A stretch of 64,000 nucleotides of DNA. Origin: Pomphorhynchus laevis. Taxonomy: Eukaryota; Acanthocephala; Palaeacanthocephala; Echinorhynchida; Pomphorhynchidae. Location of the stretch: contig WNNJ02003544.1 of the NCBI GenBank assembly GCA_012934845.2, positions 124,001 through 188,000 on the forward strand, given 5' to 3'. Position numbers and translations under genes: made by a program. The first letter of the stretch is position 1. The number at the start of each line of letters is the position of its first letter. This document shows positions 1-11,720 of the stretch, piece after piece. A model generated the notes under the pieces. That model did not search any database. It was not told where the DNA came from and was given only the letters and a program-made list of their open reading frames with translations.

Positions 1-56
1 TACAGTAACGGAGAGCGTTAAATGGGAGAGCGAAGAAGGGAAAAGTCGAGGAATTT

Positions 57-535
57 TCAAGAACGACACGAGATAATCTTTGCAGAAACATTGATTTTTA
101 ACAAAGGGAGAGAACATGTAACAAGGAAGTGGTCAGATATAGCAGGATTATAAATGCACAATGAAGACAAGGCAAGACGCAAAGGTAGGGCAACAATATC
201 GAGGGTACAGTTAAGAATATGAGTAGCAGAAGAATGATGAGGAGACATGATTTGAAAATCATGATCGATAAATGTAGAAATCGTCTTTATGGTATTGGAA
301 TCACAAGGACGGTCTAAGCGAGCATTTATACTACCTAGTACAACGTAAGGTAAACCGGAGAGGAAGATGAAAGTAAGTTTGACAGTTCACAGAAAAAAGT
401 GTTAGACGGATGACATGATCCAGGCCAATAGAATAAGTAGATATTGAGAAACAACAAGCCGGCTTTTACATGGAACCCAAGTAGTTCGAAAGCGAGAAGA
501 ACAAATGGCAACGATGATGATTGCAACGGAGACCA
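57..535 (-). mobile_element. LINE endonuclease fragment (APE type), decayed
   Basis: Reading the minus strand with frame changes gives the second half of an apurinic-type LINE endonuclease. A segment like FNARLDRPCDSNT lies near 310-330, and TLDIVALPLRL followed by YNPAISDHFLVTCSLP lies near 110-190; the latter is the conserved LD...SDH end of the domain. Stops and frameshifts separate the pieces, so the copy is dead. The element would continue past the left edge into its reverse transcriptase. The style resembles the L2/CR1-like LINE seen at 39.9-41.2 kb, but I cannot show that they are the same family. Confidence 0.6.
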
Positions 536-549
536 ATGGTGAGAGAAAG

Positions 550-3500
550 CTATAAAACTACCGTGGTTAATTGATCAATTTGAACTAACAAGTCGTTGAC
601 GAGTTTTATCGACCATAGAGATATTTAAAGAGCGGAGGCGTTTTAGAGAGTAATCATTCTGATCAACGTGCCAAGATTCGGTTAAACACAAAACATTTAA
701 AGATTTATGAAGTCCTCTTAAGCCAAGAAGCAAAAATCGTGATGACATCGGTTGAATTCTTAGCAAATCTAATCGAGATGCATAATCCAATCTCGCATTC
801 GAACATAAACGAGAACCTCGCCTTAGGACTGACTCTATATATGTCCTTTCTTGTTTGGTAACCGGGAAAGAATCCTGAATTGCATGATCTAAATGCGGAC
901 GAACCAACTTGTTAAACAAATTTCTAAAGACATTAGTGGTAATCTTAAGGAATGAGTTTTTTATAAAATATAGTGCACGAGTAGCGCTTTTAATTGCTTT
1001 TTTACTGTTAAGTTTAGTTTTTAATGATGCCTGCGCGATAATTCCTAAATCCCTATAATGTGATACTTCAGTAAGAAGAACATCGCCGATATGATATGTA
1101 AAATTACGGGATTTTTTACCCATCCTCAGAAGTATACACTTATCAACGTCAAGATGTAATCAAGTAGAGCGGCACCAATCATGGACTCGATCCAAGTCTG
1201 CCTGTAAAGATTTACAGTCATCAATATCTCGTATAGCAGTCCAAATGTTAAGATCATCTGCGAATGCCAAGTGAGTGTTCTCAATACTTAAGAGTAAATC
1301 GTTAAGGAACGTGATGAATAATAGGGGATCTAGTGCAGTACCCTGAGGGACACCTGTCGACATACCTCTTTCTGCAGGTGAAGACTCACCAACTCTAACC
1401 TTAAACGTACGCAATGAAAATTTTTTTAATCCAAGAGCAGATTACACGAGAGACGCCGTAGTGAATTAAGAGTGACACAGGACATTTATGTGGAACACGA
1501 TCAAAGGCTTTCGAAAAATCTAGAAATTAGACGTCAAGACAAAGTCCTAAGCTTAGTACTTCCATGTAACTCTCTCTCATGGTAAGCAAGTTAGATAGAC
1601 ATGAAGGACCTTGTCTAAATTCGTGTCGAGAATCTGTAAGAATGCTGTTAAAGTTTAGATGCTCGAGTAACCTTTTGGCAATAATTCGTTATAGTAATTT
1701 AGAGAGAACACTGGTCAAACTGATAGGGCGATAATCTAAACAAAAAGTCCCTGGCTGTTTTTTAGGGATTGACACAACAAATACTCATCTAAGTTTTCAG
1801 GATGGGTTCGAGTAATAGCCCACAGGGCATTGCACAGTTTCAACACTGCATGAAGTTCATGATCAAACCACTGAGGGCGAGTGTAATTAATGAAAGCTCT
1901 CCGTTTCGAAGCGAACTTATGTGACAAATTTAAGGAAACGTTATAAAGAATGGTCAGCAGATCTGAAACAGTAGTAAACCTATAACTATGAGAAACAATG
2001 TTGTAGAAAGCAGCTAAGAGATGTTGGGTATCCACCCGAGTTCAATTTCACTTCGGATAACCCAATTTTGACCTATAAACGATCTTGGACACTAATTTAA
2101 CGGAGAGAACACAGTGATCACTGTTACCTAGAGGAGTATAATACGCAATGATGTTGATATCTTCAATAAATCTTGTAAGAAGAAGATCTAGAGTAGCACC
2201 CTTGACATGAGTTGGCTCTCTACAATGTTGCACTAAAAGCAGGTCAACAAGAAATAAATCATGAAATTGTTTTGATACGCCGAGCAGGGTTGACACCCAT
2301 TCATATTCCAATCTACATTTGGAAGGTTAAAGTCACCTAAAAGGACAAATCGTTGGGATGAACAAAAATTAGATAAATAGTCCTTAAGCCTATCTGTTAT
2401 CAAAGTGAAATATAGAGATCTATAAACAATAAAAATATTTAATTTCAACAATTGATGATTACAATAAAAGACACTCATATGACCACTCAAAATCACAAAG
2501 ATATAATATATTTGATGTTAAGAGATCATGTCGAACGAATGATACAATTCATCCACCTCGCATACCAGGAAAACGATCCGCTCTTATTAACTTATAACCA
2601 ACAACATTAAACAGATTATCAGAGATGCAACTATGTAGTCAAGATTCTGAAATACAGAATATATCATAATGATTATCAGCAATATAATCGAGCAAGAAAG
2701 GAAATTGAGATGAAAGGCTTCGAACGTTTGAGTAACCAATATAAAGCGAAGCCTCTGATAACGTAAAGGTTTTGCCAGTTTTAGCATGTACCTCAGAAAA
2801 ATCAATAAAATCATCAAAATTGGAATCAGAATAAAACCCATTTCTCTAGTTTGGGAGAAGCGGGGTCCAACGTACAGATGGTCCCCACCGAACTATTTGA
2901 AAATTTCTTATGCATAGATTCGTCTCTCTTTTGCTTATTCTACCCTGTATCTCCTCACGAGACTTCCTCAATTTCAAACAATCACCAAAACTAAAGTCTC
3001 TCAGTATTCTTATAGTAGAATCTTTTTAGAGGTAACCACGATGAAGCAACATATTAGCGTGGTTAGCAGAACTTAAAACGACCTTCAATAAGCGAGGTTT
3101 CTCTGTGGTACGCTTCCCAAGACGAATCAAACTCCGAACTTGCAGCTTCATAGCTACATTATTATCTTCTTACTTAAGAAGCCTGGTAAATACTGCACGC
3201 GCACGAGAAACGTCTTCATCAACTCTTACTTGGGAATTGATCATACACTACTCTTCAATTCCATTTAAAATAACATTTATACTTCTGTCGTAATTCCGAT
3301 ACCTCTCTTTTCTTATATTGGCTGCTTTGCTTGAGAAATTGTCCTCGTCATCAACACTTGCATCACATGAAATTACGGTCTTTCTCAGTTCATAATTTGA
3401 ATCTCCACTATTTGAAGAATCTGTTCGTCTATGTTTGAAATCTCAGCTTATATTCTTTTGTCTAAAACGTCAACAGATTTATCAGGAAGGCGATCATTAG

Positions 3501-4040
3501 AGTTCTTTATATGAGTAACATCTATGTAGCTGCTTAAAATATTACTTTTAATTTCGCTAGCCTTATGAATATTATCTTGATGTTAAATGTTATTTGACAC
3601 CGAATGATTTGCATTGTCTCTATTTTTTGTCAAATTTGTACTGCGTTCTCTAGATTCGTGTAGGGTATGTGACAAATGTTCTTGATCCGAAGTTTCTATA
3701 GATTTGATGCAATTGTCTTCGTGTAATTCCGATAGAACCGTGTTCAAGATAATATCATGGTTGGCTGTCGATTGTTGAAAAGTGTCTTCACAAGACACCA
3801 TAAATTTATCATATGATGATTGTTATATTTGTTTAAATAGTATTTCATCAGTGTTAGTAGACACAGTACATCGAATTTTACGATGGGGACATTAGCAAAA
3901 TCCGCAGTAAAATGACATACCTTTCGAGCTCAAGTCCATTAATTTAGGAACCGTAATATGTGTCCATACGTCACAACCAACTGTAAAACATGCTACTTGT
4001 CTTTCCATAAACTCCAAAGTACTGTTGACAACATTATTAT
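550..4040 (-). mobile_element. Decayed CR1/jockey-like LINE, ORF1 plus ORF2
   Basis: A nearly complete non-LTR retrotransposon lies in reverse. From its 5' end, ORF1 starts with a PHD-like zinc finger (about 4030-3890; CDVWTH...FYCGFC.CPHRKIR) and a disordered stretch (3801-3583). A conserved ORF1 tail follows near 3090-2860 (PRLLKVVLSSANHANMLL, then RDFSFGDCLKLRKSREEIQ). ORF2 then shows an APE endonuclease (ADNHYDIFCISES at about 2680; LLGDFNLPNVDW at 2345-2310; NSDHCVLSVKL near 2110). Its reverse transcriptase has GVPQGTALDPLLFITFLNDL and FADD near 1360-1230 and a thumb/C-terminal region to 575. Many stops and frameshifts show an old copy. The 3' part recurs on the plus strand at 9.8-10.3 kb. 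Confidence 0.8.
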
Positions 4041-4690
4041 ACTTCACTTAATTAATTTTAATGTTCTATTTGACCATTTCGCAATTATGTGAATTATCTT
4101 GTCTGATTTAATTTCTCTTCGTTATTTGTAGCTTGTATAGTTTAAGTTTCATTATCCCGCAATCGTAGCGAGTTTAAGTTCTTAAAATTATAGTTTAAGT
4201 TCTTAAAATTTTTTGTTCTTTTTAAATTATAAAAATTTAAAAATTATATTTAGATAAAATGGATTGATCTTAACCATTTGATCTTAATTTTAATTGAAAG
4301 TTGAGTTGTAAATGCTTGTTAAACATACTTAATTCGAAAATTGAGTTGTAAATATTCTTTAATCGGACTTAAATAGAAAGTTTGGTTGTAGATATTTGTT
4401 AAATGATTTAAAAACGAAAATTGAGTTTTTGAATATGTATCGAATTTAAATTGAAAGTTGAGTGGTAAATGCTTGTTAAACGGATTTAAATTATCTAAAT
4501 AATAATTTAAATTATAATTATTAATAATTATAATTCAAAGTTCAGTATAATAAAAAACGACTGCGTCATCCATTAGCTGTCTTCTACATTCGGTTATGTA
4601 GTTGCTTTTGCCCCATGAGACCGCCTGATTTCCTTTATTTGACTTTTTGATTATTAATCGATGGAAACTGCCAAAAATTTAGAAGGAGAA
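4040..4690. repeat. AT-rich spacer with ~50-base minisatellite
   Basis: No gene is visible. Between about 4290 and 4490 a degenerate unit of roughly 50 bases occurs four times, each containing a version of GAAAGTTGAGTTGTAAATG followed by CTTGTTAAAC. The copies differ by several substitutions each. Confidence 0.5.
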
Positions 4691-4697
4691 AATCTAA

Positions 4698-6640
4698 TCA
4701 TATTGTAAGATAGGCGTTATAATTATTATATCTTTTTCCGAATATAAGATTAATTAACTTTACTAACGCTTCTTTAATATCTACTAAATCTAGATTTGTA
4801 TAAAGCGTACTAAAATCGTGCATATTTATATTCTGAAAATTTAATTCTTTTGTCTGTTCTAAAAATTCTTTTGTAGAATTAATACTGAAATAGTGTTTAG
4901 TACCAATATTAATTTCGATTACCTCGCAATATTTTTTAAAGTGTGCTTTAATTACTTTAAGTATTTTATTCATATAGACAGAAAGTGGTTTTAATGTACA
5001 TTTAAACGCACTACATATGAACCTAGGTTTTATTGGATTTTTATGTAATTTTGGATTCCAATATAATATAGGTATAGTTTTATTATCTAATTCAACCTTT
5101 ATACCCTTCTTATCTATTATAGAACAGTGACTTGTAATAATTGTTTCTAAACTTCAATCACTACGTTCATATGTTGTGTTTATATTTAAATCATTATAAT
5201 TAACTTCTTTCATTAGTATATCAAAATAAAGCTTTTTGCATATGAAGACAATGTTATTAGTAACTTTATCAATAGTTGTTATTATACAGTTTTCCTTTAA
5301 TATAGTAAGTTCTGTATATATCTTTATTAATTTTATCTTTGCTTTTATAATTGTTTGTTATTTTCATTTTATTTTTAATTTCATATATCTTAGATATATT
5401 CGAGCTTTCACTATTAATCAGCTTACTAAAGTAATCATTTAAGTTATTATATAACGAATTGTAAATTTTATTTATGTCGTTGTTATTATTTAATCTATAT
5501 TTATACCCTTTTATAGCATTTCCCTTAATTTACTGTTTTCAATTAATTCTAGATTATGGGTACATATATGTTCATTTATTTTATCGAAATTAAGACTTGC
5601 AATCACATTCAGTTTCTAGGATGTTTCTAATATTATCGTTACATATTTATTTTAATTCTTTATTATAATTACAAATGTTTGGTCCTAATGGTAGTAGGAG
5701 TTTATACCTTATTTTAGGAATATATTTGCTTAAATCTGATCCTATTATTTCTTTACTTTTAGAATTATTTAAAAGTCTACCTATATTTATGTTATCTATA
5801 CATTTATTAATGAAGTTTATGGTTAATGTATATTTTCTATTGTTATTATTAACATTTATTGTACGATTATAGTATTTTGTATTACAATAACTGTCTATTA
5901 TACAACTTAGCCTATCATAGTCGTTAATTAATTTTTGATTTATTGAACATATGATATCTTTAGAAAAACTTCTTATATTTACATAAAGATCTTTTAGCTT
6001 ATTATCTCTTAAAAGTTGTTTTAATATTTCTAATTGTTCATTTATATACATATCTTTTTTAATATTTTTAACTCTATTTTTCCTATTCCTTTTATCACCA
6101 TGACTTCTTGGTTTGCGTTTAACCGGATTATTCAATACCGTGTACCACGTCATTCAATCCTAATGGGTACATGGAATTAAGCGTTTTAATCCAAAAATCT
6201 TCTTTTTCTAATAGTTTTTGATTTAATATTGAAATGTTTTCTTCGATAATATGTTCTAAAATAAATAATTTACAGTTTTTAATATCATGTCCTATTAATC
6301 TCATATGTTTATGAAATATAGTTTGACTATTATGCTGTATATTATATATGTGTTGCCTAAACCTAGTTTTTAACATTTGATATGTTTTTCCTATATATTG
6401 CAATCCACATGTACATTGTATTAGATACACTACACCTGCGGTATTGCAGTTACAATTATTATTAATATTTAATGAAAAACATTTGTTTGTCGTATTACTT
6501 ACAATACAATTATTATTTATAACATCACAAACTATACAATTTTTTCTGTTACATTTAAAAGATCTAAAATTAAAATCATTAGTACTTACGTATTTTTCCA
6601 ATATGGTTGAGTACATGTAACTTTTAAGTCATAATTTTTA
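4698..6640 (-). mobile_element. Penelope-like element with N-terminal GIY-YIG (Naiad-type), decayed
   Basis: The first reading frame (6616-6128) is a GIY-YIG nuclease. It has paired cysteines (CNRKNCIVCD), then NCNC and GVVYLIQCTCGLQYIGKT, an arginine/histidine helix (TRFRQH) and the end motif DFWIKTLNSMYPLGLND. After a frameshift near 6135 a basic linker and palm lead-in follow (6153-5647, ending YKLLLPLGPNICNYNKELK). The reverse transcriptase core then appears (about 5240-4698): PILYWNPKLHKNPIKPRFI, KPLSVYMNK and motif A MHDFSTLYTNLDL. The YADD region is missing, so the 3' end is truncated. Canonical Penelope elements place GIY-YIG after the RT; the order here matches the permuted Naiad/Chlamys group known from invertebrates. 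It is not functional as it stands. Confidence 0.82.
6128..6616 (-). pseudogene. GIY-YIG endonuclease part of the Penelope-like element
   Basis: This 162-codon frame is the best preserved part of the element. The cysteine-rich N-terminal third (pairs near residues 21-31 and 53-55) is followed by the VVYLI...QYIGKT signature at about residues 62-77. The TRFRQHI helix follows at about 84-90, and a closing KEDFWIKTLNSMYPLGLND lies at about 138-156. The frame stops at 6128, while the same protein continues in another frame from 6153. A single frame change therefore separates the nuclease from its RT. Confidence 0.75.
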
Positions 6641-7900
6641 ACGTTGCTTTTTCGGTGTCGCCACCTAGTTTAGTTGACTCAGACTAAACTTACAACGGGC
6701 CATCCAGCAGCATCTGACAGGGGGCTGCCCTGCTTAAGGCGGTTGCAGGCTGGAACAAGATCTATAAAGATCTACCACCTTCACTCCACGCGCTACGCGA
6801 CCTAGCTATTGGCCATTACCTGGTCTCTTAAATGTGATCACGTGAAGCAGTTTACATTTTAAACTGTAAACACCTTAGGATGCAAACTTATCCCTTTTTT
6901 AAAAATTAATAATTTACCAAACTTGTTTAAATATAAGAAAAAATAATAGTAAAGTCGTAACCAATAATACATAGGTTCAGTGTTTCTGACAGTATTTCAG
7001 TATTTCGGTCATATTACCGGAAACCGATATTACAATGGTCATTAGCGGAAACTGATTTGAACTCGATCAGAAATCACGATCAGAAATTAGATTTAGCCAA
7101 GATAATCGATTGCGATCTGTGAAGTTTTTTACTTTGATTTCCTGTGATGCAACTTGTAAAGAGTCTTTGACTCACTGTGCCAAAGACAGATAAGCGATTC
7201 TAGTTATCTGATAAATTGTTCAATCGACTGATCAGATTGTTGACCCAGGTTATTGAGTTGATTGCGAAGAAAAATATCTCCTCGTTGTCTTACAAATGCA
7301 GCAGATAAATCAAAGATTGCTTTTGCGTATGAGTTGAGGTAATTGAATTCGGCAAGTTGAGGTAATTATATTCGTAGACATTTAGGTTTGTTAGATATCA
7401 GGTCATCTGAAGAGTCTGTCACAACTGAGTTATCACCTTGATTGGTGATATTTGAATAAATTATACCCAAAAAGTGTAACCGATTGAGGTATTTATTCAA
7501 ACATCTAAAAATGCAACAAAAGTTTTCAATAAACACAATTATATGACAATGTGTACAATGTTGAGAATCCAAATTTGTACTCGTTCAAATAATAATCATA
7601 ATAAATAATGTTGTTATATCACCGTTTGTTTCCCGTATCTTTTTATTTAAATATGTCATTGTAGAGATATAGCTGTCATAAGCATACACCTAAGCGGCGT
7701 CTCTAGAACAAAATAGCAAACTCTGAATAGATAGTTGTATTTTAATTTATAAAAATATATAGATAGATATATAATTATATAGATAGATATACAATCTATA
7801 TATAGATATATCGATAGATATAATATATTTTTGTATATATACAATTATATTTGATAAATATAAGATTAATTTGAATTTTCTGAATTATAATATAAAATAA
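6640..7900. other. GC-richer leader, then AT-rich spacer with ATAG microsatellite
   Basis: Bases 6640-6890 are clearly GC-richer than their surroundings and directly precede the Penelope-like reading frame on the minus strand, so they may be its 5' untranslated region or terminal repeat; this is inference. From 6890 to 7740 nothing recognisable was seen. Bases 7741-7815 are an interrupted ATAG/TATA simple repeat. Confidence 0.4.
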
Positions 7901-7921
7901 TGTACTATTGCTAGGTGTTCA

Positions 7922-8157
7922 ATCACTAGCAATAGACAAACAGCTTATGCAACAATAGCATCTCAAAATTTAAATCAAGATTATACTGCTTCGTTGTTTC
8001 AACTATTAAATCTTCTTTATCCCCAGCAACATCAGCCGACAAATCAACAACCAAACCAAACTCCAGAACAACTTTATGCATCCGAAATTGAACAAATGCA
8101 GACAATGGGATTTCATAACCGTGATGCAAAACTTAGAGCGCTTTTGCATCTATGGGG
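7922..8157 (+). pseudogene. Ubiquilin-like UBA pseudogene fragment, copy 1
   Basis: The plus strand encodes a ubiquilin-type C-terminus: a Q/N/P-rich linker (LYPQQHQPTNQQPNQTP) followed by a UBA domain start (EQLYASEIEQMQTMGFHNRD then AKLRALL). The MGF loop, NR-A and LRAL positions match the ubiquilin UBA. A one-base loss at about 8139 shifts the frame, and the sequence diverges at about 8157, before the end of the domain. Ubiquilins carry ubiquitylated clients to the proteasome; this piece cannot encode one. No other ubiquilin exons were found nearby. Confidence 0.65.
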
Positions 8158-8751
8158 GACGCATCTATAATGGACACACGATTAAAAATAAAATCAATTT
8201 TATTATTTTATAATATTTAATGTGATTAAAAATAAATTAAATTGATTTAAATTAAATTTATTACAATAATTGCACAGGTATTAAGTAAAATATTCATCTT
8301 AACTGTTCATATTCGTTACAAACCAGTCAACTCACGACTACTTTCAATTATCGTTTTAATAATGTAATTTCTCAAGTTTTAAGTGAAAATCAATTTTATT
8401 ATTTTATCATATTTTATGTCTCGTGATTTAAATTAAATTGTGATATGAGCAATAATTTGAAGAATATATTTAAAGAAAATAATTTATACCATTGAAGCAA
8501 TGTTTAGTTCATCTTTCTACAAGCAATTGGCTTTTCCGATATATGAGTGCTTTTAACTATTTGAAAGAAGAAAGAAATTCGGGTGATAAAAAAAATATTT
8601 TTTTAATAGAAATAAATTATCAATTTTAGATTCAAAATTAAATTTTGAATAAATTCTACTCAAGATCGTTTCTAAACTTTTTTGATTTAGAACGCCAATA
8701 ATTACTAGATTAATGCTTCCATATTCTTCCATAAATATAATGCTTCCATAA

Positions 8752-8898
8752 AGAACAACTTTATGCATCTGAAATTGAACAAATGCAGACAATGGGATTT
8801 CATAACCGTGATGCAAAACTTAGAGCGCTTTTGCATCTATGGGGGACTTAAATATGGCTGTAGAACGTATTGAAGATTCTTGTAATTTTGTAGTTTAA
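8752..8898 (+). pseudogene. Ubiquilin-like UBA pseudogene fragment, copy 2
   Basis: About 95 bases (8754-8849) are almost identical to 8062-8157, including the same one-base loss before the GCATCTATGGGGGAC stretch. This copy continues through the rest of the UBA domain in the shifted frame (GDLNMAVERIEDS) and ends in a stop at 8898. The shared lesion shows that the two copies arose by duplication after the gene piece had already lost its frame. Confidence 0.65.
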
Positions 8899-8899
8899 A

Positions 8900-9770
8900 T
8901 AATGTACTTGTCATTTAATTAAAAATTATGCTTAAAAATTAAATTAAATTACTAAAAATTTAGAATTGTTATCTAATACGCAGGTTCAGAGACATGGAAA
9001 ACAAACTAAGGTGTTTTTGTAAAGAAAACAAATCAGTTCCCTTGTTTGTTTAAATTGAAGCTTATAGTTTTGCAAGAATCGTCAACAATTTTGTGTTTGA
9101 AATCGACTGTTTTTTAAACTGTTAGCAAATGCTGTTATGCTAGCTGTTTACAAATGCCTTTAGATGTGCTGATTCCAATTGAACAATTTATTACTTTGAT
9201 GTCTGTCAATTACAATATCTGACAACAGATAATTATTGGAATCAAGGTGCTTTGATTTATAAAACAACATTATTGCCAGCCTTTTCTGTACTTTATCAAC
9301 GAAACGGTTAGAAAATGAAATTTTTAGATTTTGATGAGCATACAAAAATAGCTTTTGAATTGTTTGGTGCTGATTCTTCGTACTGCGCTCGAAATTGATA
9401 GTGTGTTGCGACACTGTTTCTATTTCGTCTATTATATACAAGCAAAATGAACTCTCTTACTCATGTGATGGAGCACGGTAAATTACGATTGTACAATAGC
9501 CTTACAAGAACGAAGGTAACATTTTGTTCATGATCTAAAATATAATACAAATTTTAATGCACAATTTCAATCAATTTATTTAATTAAATTTATTAAATTA
9601 TAAATAAATTTTAATTTATTTAATAAATTATAAAAAATAGCGTTGAACCCAAAACAATCTGCAAACTACTGGCTTGATGTTAAGACATGCATTTTATCAT
9701 ATAGATTGATAAGTAGAATCTTGTTTAATATAGAGTTTTTATTAATAGCACATCTGGGAACAGACAATCG
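8900..9770. other. AT-rich spacer, no recognised gene
   Basis: Apart from a 93-codon minus-strand frame without recognisable motifs (9441-9160), nothing coding or repeated stands out here. Confidence 0.3.
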
Positions 9771-9774
9771 ATAA

Positions 9775-10300
9775 TGTTAGTGCGCGTTCAATACCAAGAC
9801 GAGGTCATGGTTTATGTTCAAATGCGAGAGTGGATTATGCATCTCGATTGGATTTGCTAAGAATTCAACCGATGTCATCACGATTTTTGCTTCTTGACTT
9901 GAGAGGAATGTATGTGCTTGTACACCGATTGGATGGTTATCCAAGTGGTTCGATCACATTACGTATATCGATTTTGAGAGGTCACAGCAAAACTGTCTAT
10001 AAAACAAGGCATGGTAGGTATCCAAAATGCTGGATACTGTCGCACAGGGTACTTAATATGTGGAATTCTCTGCCTGAGGAAATTGCTTCAGCCCGGAGTC
10101 TGTATTTGTTCATAAAATTATTAAAGATATGGATCATCAAGAAGACGAGAAACGAGTCATGGACATATTTGTAGTGATTTGTTTTTTGCTTGTTGACTTC
10201 TTTTTCTTCTTTTCTTATTTTTTAGTTTCATTTTTTTAAAAACTGTGATCAGGCAAAATAGCCTTATGGCTAAGCCTTGTAATAATAATTTTTGATAGTA
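9775..10300 (+). mobile_element. 3' end of the CR1/jockey-like LINE
   Basis: This is the C-terminal end of the same LINE family found in reverse at 550-4040. The segment ARVDYASRLDLLRIQPMSSR (about 9824-9880) is nearly identical in the two places. The frame continues to MWNSLPEEIASARSLYLFIK, the usual LINE terminus, and stops at 10174. A T-rich 3' UTR follows, ending with CTTATGGCTAAGCCTTG and a short TAATAATAAT tail near 10290. The copy is 5'-truncated, as expected for target-primed insertion. Confidence 0.75.
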
Positions 10301-10612
10301 AGGTCAATCGGTCTTTTGTAGATATTTGTGTTTCCAACGATCTAACTCCGTCCTATGCTCCCAAAATGGCGATATCCATAAATGGCGATACCACGGAAAT
10401 CACTAAAGATCCAAACGAAGTAAACGCGTTAGCCACATAGAAGATGATATTTTTATACCAGCACTCGATTTAGCTAGTGTAAGAATTGGCAAGGAAGTGT
10501 ATATCCTATTAAGGAAAGCTGCGCGGTCTATTAGTTCCAAAAGCAAACTAACGATATATGCATATCGTTTCGTATATAAAAAATGTTTCACAATAGAGAG
10601 TTACAAATACTT
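10300..10612 (+). pseudogene. Frameshifted coding-like fragment, unidentified
   Basis: Two adjoining open stretches in different frames look protein-like. The first (about 10310-10437) includes DICVSNDLTPSYAPKMAISI. The second, in another frame (about 10433-10615), includes IPALDLASVRIGKEVYILL and ends at a TAA. I do not recognise the family; a retroelement or dead gene piece is possible. No splice signals support an intact gene. Confidence 0.25.
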
Positions 10613-10623
10613 GTAAATAGCTT

Positions 10624-10835
10624 ATAATGATTCATTATTGATAAAGAATTATTCGAGCCGGATCAAAAAATGAATACATTTTTATTTGATATTTCGCTAA
10701 CTTCTGTTAGCATCTTCAGAAAATTACCTTAATTTCCTACTTTAAAATTACCTGAAGTAATTACCAGAGGTTAGTGAAATAACAAATAAAAATTTATTCT
10801 TTTTTGATCTAGCTCCAATAATTCTTTACTTACAG
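10624..10835. mobile_element. Foldback MITE, copy 1
   Basis: A palindromic element begins TGATTCATTATTGATAAAG and ends with its inverse. Each arm carries GAGCCGGATC (GAGCTGGATC in other copies), a TTTCGCTAAC block and GCATCTTCAGAAAATTACC near the centre. Other copies lie at 42.1, 50.6, 50.7 and 62.8 kb. No internal coding sequence is present, so it would depend on an unseen transposase. Confidence 0.7.
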
Positions 10836-11224
10836 ATACTAATTATTGTTTACAAGCAGTCCAGTTAGCTACTAGTCAAGATTCACAATTAAACGATTAC
10901 ATTAAATATATTATGTAAAAGTAATATATATAATATGTCATAATCCATATCTTATATTTTAACAGATACATTTATATAATGAAGATTTTTATTGTAAATC
11001 TTATATATTGAAGATTTCCATTGTAAATAATACATTGCAATTTATCTAAAAATATTGTTCATGCAATATTGTAATGGAAAATATTATAAAATATTATAAT
11101 AATATTAATATTATAATATTAATCCTTACTTGATTTAGTTAATTTTTAATGGAATGATTTGGTTCATTTTTAATAGAATACAAGTTTCAGTCAATTACAC
11201 TGATTTATACAAAAATAATAAATG

Positions 11225-11720
11225 ATCTATTAACTGGTACTTATCAGTGCCAGATACCTCCTACTGCTGGAAGCAGGGGTGGGCTGGTGGCCGGCACAAG
11301 AATGAGTCATTTGTATGATGTACCTGAAAGATTTCTGGTAACTTCACATTGAGTGCTAAATCAGCACTACCGCTTCACCATATAGGATCATTTGCAAAAG
11401 CTTGCAGAGGACGATTGGCAGACGGCCTAAGACACGACTCAAGATTATGAGGTACTAGAACAACACTAGTAACATCATGGGGTGCTAAAACAGCACGATT
11501 GCTTCACAAAATAGGATCATTAGCAGAAGCACTTGCAAATGCCGGCGCAGATCTCTCAGGCTTACTTGTTTTTATGAATTTCTCAAGAGAGAGACCAATG
11601 ACTCATTACCGAGAGACTTTCTCATAATGACTCATCATTGAAGAGTCATTGTGATGACGAAACGGTACGTGTTACCGTTTTGTCTGTTTTCTTTCGCGTT
11701 TGTCTTGAATGAGTATAACA
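11225..11720. repeat. GC-richer segment with 129-base imperfect direct repeat and hairpin
   Basis: Two related blocks start at 11353 and 11482 (GTGCTAAA-CAGCAC, then GCTTCAC and ATAGGATCATT). A 12-base-pair hairpin (GACGAAACGGTA with its inverse) lies at about 11655-11685. The second block translates to a protein-like stretch (GAKTARLLHKIGSLAEALAN) with no recognised family. A degenerate mobile element is likely. Confidence 0.4.

Noticed and set aside
5236-5872. Plus-strand open frames of 65-68 codons
   Set aside because: They are antisense to the Penelope-like reverse transcriptase and consist of Leu/Ile/Phe-rich shadow sequence.
9160-9441. 93-codon open frame on the minus strand
   Set aside because: No recognisable motif, no splice signals and no second copy; length is within what chance can give.
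11640-11690. Hammerhead-like GACGAAACGGTA...TACCGTTTTGTC
   Set aside because: The hairpin and GAAAC fit stem III, but no CTGANGA box stands in the right place; kept only as a hairpin.
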